Origin: Chitinophaga japonensis
Lineage (GTDB): Bacteria; Bacteroidota; Bacteroidia; Chitinophagales; Chitinophagaceae
Assembly (NCBI RefSeq): GCF_007830125.1
Contig: NZ_VLLG01000006.1
Location: forward strand, 1 to 64,000
DNA: 64,000 nucleotides
Direction: 5' to 3'
This document shows, piece after piece, positions 1 through 10,005 of this stretch. Each line of letters begins with the position of its first letter. The stretch's first letter is position 1. Position numbers and translations under genes: made by a program. The notes beneath the pieces are model-generated. The model worked only from the letters and a program-made list of their open reading frames with translations, was not told the DNA's origin and did no database searches.

Positions 1-1040
1 TAACGTGTTGTGCTATTAAAAACATAAAGTGTGTTTGATCTTTGAAATTTTGAGACCATTTTTAAAATTGATAAACTGGAGTAAGGAGGTTGCCGATAGC
101 TTGGAAGTCAACCTGGCAGCTAATCCTGTAAATGATTTAGCGTAGTTTCTTCGCAAATGGAATTGATCACATAACTGTGCAAATACCGTTTCTACCATCT
201 GTCGTTTCGACCGGTTCTTCTTGGGATACTTTCTGTAGTTATGCTGATTGACTCGAAAAGGAACGTTTAACTTAACCTGGTAATGATCAAACAAATCCAT
301 TTGAACCGTTTTAGAGATATAGGCACGATCACCTAACATTACTTTCTGTTCAGGTAAAGCATCCAGATCCTTCAGGAAGTTGATATCATGGATATTGGCT
401 TTGGTGATACCGGCCTGCTGAATAACACCGTTATCATAGATGATCAGATGTAATTTGTAGCCAATATACCAACTTCTGTTTATGGCACTGTAAGCTTTAG
501 CCGGTGCGGTTTCAAAATCCTGTTTAAAGGATCGGAAGGACTTTTCCCTTACCATCTTTATTACAGGAACCGGGATACTGTCCACGATCATTGTCTGACT
601 CAGATGTTCCAAATGCTGTCCTACATGGCCTTGTACACGTTCGATAACCGCTGTCAGACGTCTGCGACGACGGTTAAAACGGCTTCGATCAATCAGGTGG
701 GGAAACTGGTCAGCATAATCGGTCTTCAACTTACTCCAGAGTAAATTTTCGGAATCAATGCCCAGGGCTTCCATACAACAAGAAAGTGCAACGATCTGTA
801 AATCGTTCATCTTGGGTGCAACTGGATAGAATTGAAAATTGTTCCGACTATTTACTTCTTTTTCAAAGAGCTCTTTGCAAATGCTGTAGAATTTCCTGAA
901 ATTCGTGCGGATGTTGTGCATCTATCGTTCTGGTTTGTGTGGTTACTTACCAGGACGATTGCACAACATTTTTTATTTCATTGAGCTACATATATTTATT
1001 GTTAAAATACAACTTGCCTTTTTAATAGCACAACACGTTA
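1..1040. mobile_element. IS982-type insertion sequence, complete
   Basis: A single transposase gene (16-921, minus strand) is enclosed by a perfect 22-bp inverted repeat: bases 1-22 (starting TAACGTGTTGTGCTATT) and 1019-1040 (its exact reverse complement). One terminal repeat begins at the first base of the window, so the left target-site duplication cannot be read and the repeat may extend a few bases further. The right end abuts an AT-rich spacer 42 bp before a glycosyltransferase gene, so the element may separate that gene from its former upstream neighbour or promoter. The intact repeats and open reading frame suggest a recent or still active copy. Confidence 0.92.
16..921 (-). CDS. IS982 family transposase
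   Basis: DDE transposase of 301 residues, full length for the family. The probable catalytic triad is D114 (MIVDSIPVP), D198 (MLGDRAYIS) and E244 (RQMVETVFAQL), in the spacing expected of an IS982/IS4-like RNase H fold. A basic stretch near residues 80-90 (RFNRRRRR) probably contacts DNA. The protein would cut and paste the element by recognising its 22-bp terminal repeats. The ATG at 921 leaves about 100 bp for the promoter before the right terminal repeat. No frameshift or stop is seen, so the gene looks functional. Its codon composition is more AT-rich than the neighbouring chromosomal genes, consistent with foreign origin. Confidence 0.93.
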   Translation of the reverse strand: MHNIRTNFRKFYSICKELFEKEVNSRNNFQFYPVAPKMNDLQIVALSCCMEALGIDSENLLWSKLKTDYADQFPHLIDRSRFNRRRRRLTAVIERVQGHVGQHLEHLSQTMIVDSIPVPVIKMVREKSFRSFKQDFETAPAKAYSAINRSWYIGYKLHLIIYDNGVIQQAGITKANIHDINFLKDLDALPEQKVMLGDRAYISKTVQMDLFDHYQVKLNVPFRVNQHNYRKYPKKNRSKRQMVETVFAQLCDQFHLRRNYAKSFTGLAARLTSKLSATSLLQFINFKNGLKISKIKHTLCF

Positions 1041-1082
1041 GTTAATAATTAATTATTAATTCTTAATTATCACTGTTCCAAT

Positions 1083-2255
1083 ATGACCATCATCTACATA
1101 CTGTTCCTGGCCAGCTTTTTTATTCTCTTCTACAATTATGTAGGATACGGGATGCTCTTGCTGCTGCTGGTAAAGATCAAGCGGCGGCTGGCAGGCAATA
1201 CGCCTCCCCCGGCACCCTGCGAGCCAGAAGTGACCCTGGTGGTGGCCGCCTATAATGAAGAAGCGGTGATAGCGGACAAGATAGCCAATACCCTGGCGCT
1301 GGACTACCCGCCGGAAAAACTGCGCCTGCTGTTCATTACCGACGGCTCCACGGACGATACACCCAACATCATCCGCCGCTACCCCGCCATCCAACTGCTG
1401 CATTCGGAACAACGCAGCGGCAAAACGGCAGCGCTCAACAGGGCCATGGCCCATGTGCAGACCCCCTACGTGATCTTCTGCGACGCCAATACCCTGCTGA
1501 ATGCAGCGGCCGTGCGCAATATTGTGCAGCACTACGCGGATGCTACCGTAGGCGGCGTGGCGGGCGAAAAGAAAGTGATCAGCAACGGGGATGAGGGCGC
1601 GGCGGCCACGGAAGGCATTTACTGGAAGTATGAGTCCTTCCTGAAAAAGCTGGATGCCGAACTATACTCCGTGGTGGGCGCCGCCGGCGAGCTTTTTTCC
1701 ATCCGCACCGCCCTCTTCCAGCCCGTGGAGGAAGACGTGATACTGGACGACTTTGTGATCTCCCTGCGCATCAACCTGAAAGGATACCGGATAGCCTATG
1801 CCCCGGATGCCTATGCCATGGAGGCGCCCTCCGCGTCCATTACAGAGGAGCATAAGCGCAAGATCCGCATCAGCGCCGGCGGCTTCCAGTCTATCGTACT
1901 GCTGCGGGGGTTGCTGAACTTTTTCCGGTTCCCGGTGGTGTCTTTCCAGTACATATCCCACCGGGTGCTGCGCTGGACCCTCAGTCCCCTGAGCCTGCTG
2001 CTGCTGCTGGTCACCAATATTGTGCTGGTGGTATACGTGGGCGGCTGGCTGTTCTATACCTGCCTGGCCCTGCAACTGCTGGGCTACCTTGCGGCCTGTA
2101 TCGGCTACCGCCTGGCGGAGCGGAACATTCGGATCAGCCTGTTCTATATCCCTTTTTATTTTTTGTTCATGAACATAGCGGTGTACCAGGGATTTTACCG
2201 GTACCTGACCGGGAGTCAGTCCGCCGCCTGGGAAAAAGCCAAACGTAAAATATAA
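1083..2255 (+). CDS. Membrane glycosyltransferase family 2 (PgaC/cellulose-synthase-like)
   Basis: A 390-residue processive-type GT2 enzyme. An N-terminal membrane segment (about 3-30) precedes the GT-A catalytic domain (about 48-270) with D87 in TDGSTDD, D134 in the DAN motif (nucleotide-sugar/metal binding), the acceptor-side aspartates at 222-223 (ILDDF) and an HRVLRW motif at 293-298 that fits the Q/RxxRW signature of processive synthases. Three or more C-terminal membrane segments follow (about 300-372). It probably polymerises or transfers a sugar for an exopolysaccharide at the inner membrane. The next gene, an acyltransferase, starts 5 bp downstream, so the two are likely co-transcribed and act on the same polymer. 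The substrate cannot be inferred. Confidence 0.88.
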   Translation: MTIIYILFLASFFILFYNYVGYGMLLLLLVKIKRRLAGNTPPPAPCEPEVTLVVAAYNEEAVIADKIANTLALDYPPEKLRLLFITDGSTDDTPNIIRRYPAIQLLHSEQRSGKTAALNRAMAHVQTPYVIFCDANTLLNAAAVRNIVQHYADATVGGVAGEKKVISNGDEGAAATEGIYWKYESFLKKLDAELYSVVGAAGELFSIRTALFQPVEEDVILDDFVISLRINLKGYRIAYAPDAYAMEAPSASITEEHKRKIRISAGGFQSIVLLRGLLNFFRFPVVSFQYISHRVLRWTLSPLSLLLLLVTNIVLVVYVGGWLFYTCLALQLLGYLAACIGYRLAERNIRISLFYIPFYFLFMNIAVYQGFYRYLTGSQSAAWEKAKRKI

Positions 2256-2260
2256 CAGGT

Positions 2261-3340
2261 ATGGAAAAACAAGTACCCCTTACGACAGCAACAGTATCCG
2301 CAGCCGCACCACCGGTGGCAGGCACGGCCAAAACGCAGAAAAAATTCATCGGCTACATCCATAATTTCCGTGGTGTAGCCATTATCTATGTGGTGGGCGC
2401 GCATATCCTGCTGAACTGGCCGGCGGGTTCCGTAGCCCACCGGGTGCTGGACCTTATTTTCCAGAACTCCACCATCCTGTTCCTGTTCATAGCCGGGTAC
2501 CTGTTCCAGCACCTCTCTGCCAAATTTGAATACGGGGATTACCTGAAAAAGAAATTCCAGAACGTGATCTGCCCTTACCTCCTGCTCTCGCTGCCGGTGA
2601 TCGTTTACCGCGTAGTGACCCAGGACATCAATGGTTTCACCCTGGAAGACCACCCGGATTTCGGGAGCTGGCCGGCCTGGGAGCAAGCTGGCTATTACCT
2701 GCTGCATGGGGCCCACCTGCAGCAGTTATGGTTCATTCCCATGATTGCGCTGTATTACCTGATCGCGCCGGTATTATTATATATCGACCGCAAACCGGTA
2801 TTATATTATGTGCTGATACCGCTGATCGTTCTCTCCCTGGTGGTACAGCGCAGCACCCTGAGCGACACCCTTACCATGGCCGTGCATTTCCTCTCGGTAT
2901 ATGTATTCGGCATGTTCATGAGCCGCTACAAGGAGCAGTACCTGGCATTTGCCCGGAAATACGCCGCGCTGGTTACGCTCCTGCCCCTGGCCGTACTGGC
3001 GCTGAACTATTTCGCGGACCAGCGCTTTTATGATCCCCTGGATTATACGCACAAAATGCTCTTTTGCTGCTTCTATATCTACTGGTTGTGGAGACTGGAA
3101 AAATATATGCCCCGGTTCATCGACGTGCTGGCCGTGCTAAGCTTCGGCATCTACTTTGTGCATTATTTCTTCGTGCTGTTCCTGAGAGGCGCATACCAAA
3201 AGGTGTTCCATGAGCAGATACCGGGCAATATGCTGTACTGGACCGTATGCCTGGTGATCGTGATGCTCCTTTCCGTATGGACCCTGCAACTGGCGCGCCG
3301 GGTACTGGGTGGCAAAAGTAAATACCTGGTAGGCTGCTGA
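2261..3340 (+). CDS. Acyltransferase 3 family membrane protein
   Basis: A 359-residue polytopic protein with about ten hydrophobic segments. The N-terminal motif HNFRGVAIIYVVGAHIL (around residues 31-47) matches the start of the acyltransferase-3 (OafA/WecH) family, where the His and Arg take part in acyl transfer across the membrane. Such enzymes O-acetylate or succinylate polysaccharides and lipids. It starts 5 bp after the glycosyltransferase, so it probably decorates the polymer made by that enzyme (inference). The first 25 residues are Ala/Thr/Pro-rich and look like a disordered cytoplasmic tail. No terminator is evident before the next gene, whose own promoter probably lies in the 240-bp gap at 3341-3580. 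Confidence 0.88.
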   Translation: MEKQVPLTTATVSAAAPPVAGTAKTQKKFIGYIHNFRGVAIIYVVGAHILLNWPAGSVAHRVLDLIFQNSTILFLFIAGYLFQHLSAKFEYGDYLKKKFQNVICPYLLLSLPVIVYRVVTQDINGFTLEDHPDFGSWPAWEQAGYYLLHGAHLQQLWFIPMIALYYLIAPVLLYIDRKPVLYYVLIPLIVLSLVVQRSTLSDTLTMAVHFLSVYVFGMFMSRYKEQYLAFARKYAALVTLLPLAVLALNYFADQRFYDPLDYTHKMLFCCFYIYWLWRLEKYMPRFIDVLAVLSFGIYFVHYFFVLFLRGAYQKVFHEQIPGNMLYWTVCLVIVMLLSVWTLQLARRVLGGKSKYLVGC

Positions 3341-3580
3341 TTTACGTTTATAGGGCAATTTCGACGGTTTACCAGCTATTTTACGTGATTTACCAAGTTT
3401 TTGGAAAAAGGAATGGGGTAAATAAATAAATTGCAGCATATTTGTGTAGGGACAATTCATATCTTTTCTGACCATCTCCTTCGATAAAGCCACGTTTTTA
3501 CATTTTCAACATTTTAACCATCATATCCCATGAAAGAGCCTGGTAAACTTTTTTGATTACCGGATACTCAATCATCATAT

Positions 3581-6500
3581 ATGATCAAACTCTACCTCCG
3601 TTTACTGCTGCTGCTGCTGGTTTGCACGCAGCCTGCATGGTCACAAGGCGTACTGGATCCCAACGATCCGGTGGTGACCTACAATCCTTCCAACCCTCCT
3701 TCCCAGCCGGCATGGGGCTCCATCGGCAAGTGGGTAAGGACGGTACGGGTTTCCTGGAACAGCGATCTTTATAAATGCTACGTTTATAAGGGCATGCAGT
3801 TCAGGCTGAAATACCCCAAGAACTTCAACCCCGCGGATACCAGCAAAAAGTATCCGATCATTGTCTTTTTCCACGGCATCGGTGAGGACGGCAGCATTTA
3901 CGACAATGAGTACCAACTGTACCACGGAGGGCAGAAACACATGAATGCGGTGGAATCCGGCGCTTTTGACGGTTTCCTGCTGTACCCCCAGGTCCAGTAC
4001 CTCTATTTCGGTAATACCCAATATGATTACATTAATGAGCTGATCAACAACTTTTTCGTGCCGCAGCTCAATGTGGACCCTTTCCGCGTAATGGTGGAAG
4101 GGCTTTCCGGCGGCGGTGCGGCTACCTGGGATTTCCTGATCCGCTATCCCAAACTTACGGCGGCTGCCACCCCCATCAGCGCCGCCCTTTATACCTATGA
4201 TGATTATATACAGACCTGGAAGTACATGCCCCTGTGGCATTTCCAGGGCGGCGTGGACAAGAACCCTGCCCCTGCCGTGGCACAGAGCATAGAAGCCTCT
4301 GCCCAGGCCGCAGGCGCTAACTACAAGCTCAAGGTATATCCCACCAGCGGGCACGGTATCTGGAACACCGTATGGAATGAAGCGGATTACTTCCCCTTCA
4401 TGTCGCGGGCGCACAAGGCCAATCCCTGGCCCCTGTTCGGCAGGACAGAGTTCTGCCCCGGTGAGCCGGTTAATGCCACCCTGGGGCTGACCGCAGGGTT
4501 TGACGCTTATGAATGGCGGAAGAACGGGACGGTAATATCCGGCGCCAACAGCAATACCCTGGCGGTAACCAGCTTTGGTACCTACGATGCCCGCATCCGT
4601 AGCGGTAGCCGCTGGTCGCCCTGGTCCCCCATCCCGGTGGTGATCAAAGAGAAAGCGCCTACCGTTACGCCCAACATACAAATGGAAGGCCTACAAAGCA
4701 ATGTGCTGCCTACGCCCGAAGGAAAAGACAGCGTGGTGCTGTCATTGCCGGAAGGTTACGCCGCCTACAGGTGGCTGCGGTCCGGCAGCTCCGACACCCT
4801 GGGCACTGAGCGCACCTTTACTGCGCGGACAGCCGGCAACTACGTGGCCCTGGTAAGGGAACTGTATGGCTGCTCCAGCAGCTTGTCCCAGGCCTTCGCC
4901 GTAGTGAACGCCGCAGGCACACCCGCACCTGACGCGGCCAGCAGCCTGCTGGGCACCGGCATATCCAAAACACAGATAAGACTGAACTGGAGCGATAAAC
5001 CATCGCCATTACATAACGAGACCGCATTTGAAATATACCGCGCCCCTGCAGCCGGTGGTCCCTACACCCTGACGGGCAAGGTGAATGCAGATGTGCTGAC
5101 CTTTACCGACAATGGGCTGGCAGCCAGCACTACCTATTATTACATTGTACGGGCCGTGAACAATAACGGTGCCGCCGCGGTAAGCAATGAAGCCAGCGCC
5201 ACAACCCTGGCAGACACCAATCCGCCTACAGCACCCGGCAGCCTTACCGCAAGCGGCTCCACCCGCAACTCCGTGTTCCTGACCTGGACTGCCGCTACGG
5301 ATGATGTAGGCATCGATAAGTACGATATCTACATCAATGGCAAAAAGACTTATACCGTACCCGCCACCACTACCTCCTTTGCAGCTTACGGCCTTACCTA
5401 CCAGCAGGTGTACACCTTTGCGGTAAAAGCCAGGGATGTGAGCGGCAATGAGTCCCCTGCCAGCAACCAGGTATCTGCCGCCGCTGTCAGCAACGGCCTG
5501 GCCTATAAATATTACCACGGCTCATGGACCACCCTGCCCAACTTCAATACCCTGACACCGGTGAAGACAGGCATCATATCTACCGTAAGCAATAGTCCCC
5601 GTACACAAACCGACAACTTCGGCTTTGTATGGGAAGGTTATATCAACATACCGGTAAGCGGCAATTATACCTTCGAAACCTATTCTGATGACGGCAGCAA
5701 GGTATATATCGGCACGCCCAAATACGACCCGGCTGCCACTCCGCTGGTGAACAACGATGGCGTACATGGCGTACGCTACCGGGAAGGCACCATCAACCTG
5801 ACACAAGGTATGCACCCCATCGTAGTGACCTATTTTGACGGGACAGGCAGCGACAGGATCACCCTGTACTGGAAGAATACGGCCCATGGCGTTAACAGCC
5901 GCCAGGCCATACCCGCTTCCGCATTCCAGGAATCCATTAGCCTGGGTGCCGTACCTACTGCTCCCAACAATGTAACCGTGACCGCAGTATCCCACAACAA
6001 GCTGCGGATCAACTGGAACGACCGGAGCAACAACGAGACCGGCTTTGAAGTGTACCGGAGCACCAGCTCCAACGGCACTTACTCCATCATCACCACGACG
6101 GGGGCTAACGTTACCTCCTATACGGACAGCTCGCTCAATGCCAATACCAACTACTACTACCGGCTGAAAGCGATCAACACGTATGGCAGCTCCGCATTTA
6201 GCTCCACTGCCACAGGTAAAACGCAGCCCCTGCCCACAATTCCCGCGGCGCCCACCAATCTTGTCGGCACGGCAGTATCCGGCAGCGGGATCAACCTGGT
6301 ATGGAATGACAATTCCACCAACGAGACCGCATTTGAAGTGTACCGCTCCGCCAATAATACCAGCAATTACGTGCTGATAGCCACCCTGGCGGCCAATGCC
6401 GCCGCACAGGCCAGCTACGCAGACTCCGGCCTGTTTGCCAACGCCGTATACTACTACCGCGTAAGGGCGAAGAACGACGGCGGCAACAGCGCCTACACCA

Positions 6501-9500
6501 ATGCGGTGAATGTGACCACGCTGAACGCACTGCCCGCCATCACCGGCCTGTCTGACAAGACCATGCGCTACGGCACACAATTAAGCTACGATATCAACGC
6601 TACCGACCCGGATGAAGAAGAAGTGACCCTGACAACATCCAACGTACCGGCGTTCGGTACCGTTGCCAGCAACGGTAACGGCGGTATCCTGCTCACTTTC
6701 TCACCCGGCGCAGGCGACCAGGGCGTATACAGCAACATACAGGTTACGGCCACTGACCAGCATGGCGGTGTGACCAATGAAACGTTTACCCTCACGGTGA
6801 ATAATAACTATGTACCGGCGCTGAACCCGATCGCCAATGTAACGCTGGCAGAAAAAGCTGCTACTATTATCAACCTTTCCTCCAGCGACGCCAACGGTAG
6901 TGATCCTACCAACTGGACCGCTACCGGCCTGCCCGCTTTCGCCAACCTGGCGCCGGAAGGCAATACCGCGCAGTTGCAACTGACGCCGGGCTATGCCGAT
7001 GCCGGCACTTACCCGGTTACCATTAAAGTAGACGACGGCAAGGGCGGGTTTGACACCCAATCCTTTACCATCACGGTAACGGACGTGAACCCGAATTATG
7101 CGTTGTATATCAACTTTACGGACGGCGCTCTCCAGGCAGGCGCGCCCTGGAACAATACCAATAAACGTCCTGTGCAGAACGATGTGTTCCCGGATCTGAA
7201 GGATAACGCCGGCAACAGCACCGGCATCGCCCTGAATGTGCTTTCGGCCTGGCAGAACATCAACGGCGGCGTAAACACCAATAACGCTGGCGCCTACACC
7301 GGCAATAACTCCGGCGTATATCCCGACAACGTGATGGGAAGCAACTGGTGGACCACTACCGTTCCGCAAAACATCCGGTTCACAGGACTGAACAGCCAGT
7401 ACAAATACAGCTTTACGTTCTTTGGCAGCCGGGCCGGCCTCAACTCCGCGGACAACCGCATTGCCGGCTATACCATCAACGGCAGCACCGTAACGCTGAA
7501 CGCCACCAACAACTCCACGCAAACGATCACCATCAGCAATGTACGGCCCGATGCGCAGGGTGGCATTAACATTGACATGGAAGCTACCTCCGGCACATTC
7601 TATGCCTACCTCAGCGCCATGGTGATCACCGCTACGCTGGATGACAGCAGCGCGCCAGCCAAACCCGGCCACTTTGCCGCCCGCAACCTTGGCAGCGGCG
7701 TAAGGCTGAGCTGGACCGACCAGGCGTACAACGAAACCGCCTACGAGATATACCGTGCTTCCGCACCGGCAGGACCATTCACGTTGCTGCATACAGGTGC
7801 AGAGAACGATACGGCCTATACCGACGCTACCGCCGCCAGCTCACAAACCTGGTACTATACCATGCGGGCCCTTAACGGCTATGGCGCGTCTCCGTACACC
7901 GACACCATTTCAATCAGCATTCCCAATAAGGCCCCGGCACTGGCCGCCATCGCCGACGTGGTGATCAAGACCGACGCCACCCAGCAGGTTGCACTGACCG
8001 CCACCGATGCACCGGGCGATGTGATCACGCTGTCCGCTACCGGGCTGCCGGGCTTCATCACCCTGCAGGATAATGGCAATGGCAACGGCACGCTCAACCT
8101 GGCGCCCACCAGCGGCGACATTGGCAAGTACACCGTTGAGGTGAAAGCCACCGACGATAAGGGCAATGCCGGCACCCAGACCTTTGCCGTGCAGGTAACG
8201 GATAAGAATATCACTTCCATTTACGTGAACTGCAACCAGGTAGAACCTGCCGGTGCGCCCTGGAACAACTTTAACGCACTGCCCAACGTGAATGCGGGCA
8301 TCACGAACCTGAAGGATGAAACAGGCGCTGCTACAAGCATCAGCGTTACCGTACTGGATATCTTCAGCGGGGCTAACAACGTAGGCGCCGTAACCGGCGA
8401 CGAAAGCGGCGTATATCCCGATGCCGTGATGCATACTTTCTTCTATGACCAGAGCAACTCCGACAGGCGTATCCGCATCAGCGGCCTGTCTGCTGCCCGC
8501 AAGTACAACCTGGTATTCTTCGGCAGCCGCGAAGCGGTAGCCGACAACCGGAACACTACTTACGGCGCCGGCGGACAAACCGTGACGCTCAATGCCGCCA
8601 GCAATACCAGCAATACCGTGCAGCTCAACGGTCTCACCCCGGACGCCAGCGGCAATATCATATTCACGGTAAGACAGGCTTCCGGCTCCTTTGCGGCCTA
8701 CCTGAACGCGCTGGTGATACAATCTTACGTAGACGACGGTACGCCGTTAGCACCGTCCAACCTCACAGCCGTTTCTGATTCCAGGAGCAGCATCAGGCTG
8801 AACTGGGCAGATAAATCCAACAATGAGACCGGCTACCAGGTATGGCGCTCTGCTGCCCGCGAAGGCACCTATAGCCTCATCGCAACTGTAGGCGCCAATG
8901 TAACCACCTATACCAATACCGGCCTTACCGAAAATACCGTATACTATTACAAGGTAAGAGCCGTGGCAGGCGTGCTCAACTCCGGCTACAGCAACATTGT
9001 TGCGGGCGGCACCATGGCCTACGGCATGTATGTGAACTTCACCACCACCAACCTGGCAGATGCGCCCTGGACCAATACCGGCACGCTGCCATACGAGGGA
9101 CAGAGCTGGAACAACCTGCGCGACGACGCAGGCAGCACCACCAGCGTATCCCTGAGCATTACCAGCAACTTTACCGGCACCAACCCGGCAGGTATGCAAA
9201 CCGGTAACAACACCGGCGTATATCCTGACAAGGTGCTGGCAGAATCCTACTATACAGAAACAGACACCGCCAGGATGCTGCTTAGCGGGCTGGATCAGGC
9301 CAAACGCTACTCCTTCACCTTCCTGGGCAGCAGGGCCAGCGGCGGTACCAGGATCACGGCCTACGCCATTGGCAGCAAGGTTGTCACCCTGGATGCCAAC
9401 GACAATACCCAGAACACCGTGACCATCAATGACGTGACACCGGACGGCAACGGTGAGATCGTAGTAACGGTATACACCGTGCTGAACTACGGTTACCTGA

Positions 9501-9934
9501 ACGCGATGGTAGTGAAAGCCTACCCGCCGGAAGACAGCTCCAACCTGCAAAGCCTGCCATACAGCGGCGGCACCATGGCCCGCAGCAGCGGTGGTAACGT
9601 GAGCCTGCTGGGCGCTATCAGCGGAGCAGTAGTACAACCGGCCAGCAAGGAGGAAAGCACGGATGGTATTACCGTAGAAAATGTGTACCCGAACCCGTTC
9701 AGCAACTTCATCAACCTCTACATACGGCAGCAACAGCCGGATACAAGAGTGCTGGTAAGACTGCTGGATATCAATGGAAGACTGGTAATGGTGAAAGACC
9801 TGGGAATCCGCGGCAGCGGCCAGTACCTGGAAAGACTGGAACTGGGCAACAAACAACTGAACACCGGCCTGTACCTGCTGCAGATCCTGTCTGACGGCAA
9901 ACCGGTGAAAACGATCAAGCTCATGAAACATTAG
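3581..9934 (+). CDS. Giant secreted modular esterase-like protein with T9SS sorting domain
   Basis: 2117 residues. A signal peptide (1-21, ending AWSQ) is followed by an alpha/beta-hydrolase domain (about 50-280) with nucleophile S176 in GLSGGG, probable acid D226 (GGVDK) and H258 (SGHGIW), resembling PHB-depolymerase/feruloyl-esterase-type enzymes. Then come fibronectin-III modules (about 447-545, 547-635, 792-885, 890-980, 1362-1450, 1724-1812), a PA14-like module (640-785), Ig/cadherin-like modules (985-1170, 1450-1545), three copies of an unnamed module of about 175 residues (1171-1355, 1545-1716, 1815-1980), and a C-terminal type IX sorting domain (about 2030-2117, beginning VENVYPNPF). 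It is probably exported by the T9SS and attached to the surface or released to attack a polymer, with PA14 and the repeats binding carbohydrate. The substrate is unknown. Confidence 0.9.
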   Translation: MIKLYLRLLLLLLVCTQPAWSQGVLDPNDPVVTYNPSNPPSQPAWGSIGKWVRTVRVSWNSDLYKCYVYKGMQFRLKYPKNFNPADTSKKYPIIVFFHGIGEDGSIYDNEYQLYHGGQKHMNAVESGAFDGFLLYPQVQYLYFGNTQYDYINELINNFFVPQLNVDPFRVMVEGLSGGGAATWDFLIRYPKLTAAATPISAALYTYDDYIQTWKYMPLWHFQGGVDKNPAPAVAQSIEASAQAAGANYKLKVYPTSGHGIWNTVWNEADYFPFMSRAHKANPWPLFGRTEFCPGEPVNATLGLTAGFDAYEWRKNGTVISGANSNTLAVTSFGTYDARIRSGSRWSPWSPIPVVIKEKAPTVTPNIQMEGLQSNVLPTPEGKDSVVLSLPEGYAAYRWLRSGSSDTLGTERTFTARTAGNYVALVRELYGCSSSLSQAFAVVNAAGTPAPDAASSLLGTGISKTQIRLNWSDKPSPLHNETAFEIYRAPAAGGPYTLTGKVNADVLTFTDNGLAASTTYYYIVRAVNNNGAAAVSNEASATTLADTNPPTAPGSLTASGSTRNSVFLTWTAATDDVGIDKYDIYINGKKTYTVPATTTSFAAYGLTYQQVYTFAVKARDVSGNESPASNQVSAAAVSNGLAYKYYHGSWTTLPNFNTLTPVKTGIISTVSNSPRTQTDNFGFVWEGYINIPVSGNYTFETYSDDGSKVYIGTPKYDPAATPLVNNDGVHGVRYREGTINLTQGMHPIVVTYFDGTGSDRITLYWKNTAHGVNSRQAIPASAFQESISLGAVPTAPNNVTVTAVSHNKLRINWNDRSNNETGFEVYRSTSSNGTYSIITTTGANVTSYTDSSLNANTNYYYRLKAINTYGSSAFSSTATGKTQPLPTIPAAPTNLVGTAVSGSGINLVWNDNSTNETAFEVYRSANNTSNYVLIATLAANAAAQASYADSGLFANAVYYYRVRAKNDGGNSAYTNAVNVTTLNALPAITGLSDKTMRYGTQLSYDINATDPDEEEVTLTTSNVPAFGTVASNGNGGILLTFSPGAGDQGVYSNIQVTATDQHGGVTNETFTLTVNNNYVPALNPIANVTLAEKAATIINLSSSDANGSDPTNWTATGLPAFANLAPEGNTAQLQLTPGYADAGTYPVTIKVDDGKGGFDTQSFTITVTDVNPNYALYINFTDGALQAGAPWNNTNKRPVQNDVFPDLKDNAGNSTGIALNVLSAWQNINGGVNTNNAGAYTGNNSGVYPDNVMGSNWWTTTVPQNIRFTGLNSQYKYSFTFFGSRAGLNSADNRIAGYTINGSTVTLNATNNSTQTITISNVRPDAQGGINIDMEATSGTFYAYLSAMVITATLDDSSAPAKPGHFAARNLGSGVRLSWTDQAYNETAYEIYRASAPAGPFTLLHTGAENDTAYTDATAASSQTWYYTMRALNGYGASPYTDTISISIPNKAPALAAIADVVIKTDATQQVALTATDAPGDVITLSATGLPGFITLQDNGNGNGTLNLAPTSGDIGKYTVEVKATDDKGNAGTQTFAVQVTDKNITSIYVNCNQVEPAGAPWNNFNALPNVNAGITNLKDETGAATSISVTVLDIFSGANNVGAVTGDESGVYPDAVMHTFFYDQSNSDRRIRISGLSAARKYNLVFFGSREAVADNRNTTYGAGGQTVTLNAASNTSNTVQLNGLTPDASGNIIFTVRQASGSFAAYLNALVIQSYVDDGTPLAPSNLTAVSDSRSSIRLNWADKSNNETGYQVWRSAAREGTYSLIATVGANVTTYTNTGLTENTVYYYKVRAVAGVLNSGYSNIVAGGTMAYGMYVNFTTTNLADAPWTNTGTLPYEGQSWNNLRDDAGSTTSVSLSITSNFTGTNPAGMQTGNNTGVYPDKVLAESYYTETDTARMLLSGLDQAKRYSFTFLGSRASGGTRITAYAIGSKVVTLDANDNTQNTVTINDVTPDGNGEIVVTVYTVLNYGYLNAMVVKAYPPEDSSNLQSLPYSGGTMARSSGGNVSLLGAISGAVVQPASKEESTDGITVENVYPNPFSNFINLYIRQQQPDTRVLVRLLDINGRLVMVKDLGIRGSGQYLERLELGNKQLNTGLYLLQILSDGKPVKTIKLMKH

Positions 9935-9954
9935 GCCAACTCTAGACAATAGAA

Positions 9955-9984
9955 AAAGGTCCGTTCCTGTTGGAGCGGACCTTT
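9955..9984 (+). terminator. Rho-independent terminator after the giant esterase
   Basis: The nine-base arms AAAGGTCCG (9955-9963) and CGGACCTTT (9976-9984) pair, with a further TCC/GGA inner stem, and a short T-rich tail follows on the plus strand. It lies between the convergent esterase and EVE genes; the A-rich opposite side could also serve the minus-strand gene. Confidence 0.8.
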
Positions 9985-10005
9985 CTTATTGGAAGCGGTC
10001 TTGAA

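Noticed and set aside
3641-9949. Several long minus-strand frames opposite the giant esterase
   Set aside because: They mirror the codon bias of a GC-rich repetitive gene and lack family motifs; they are shadows.
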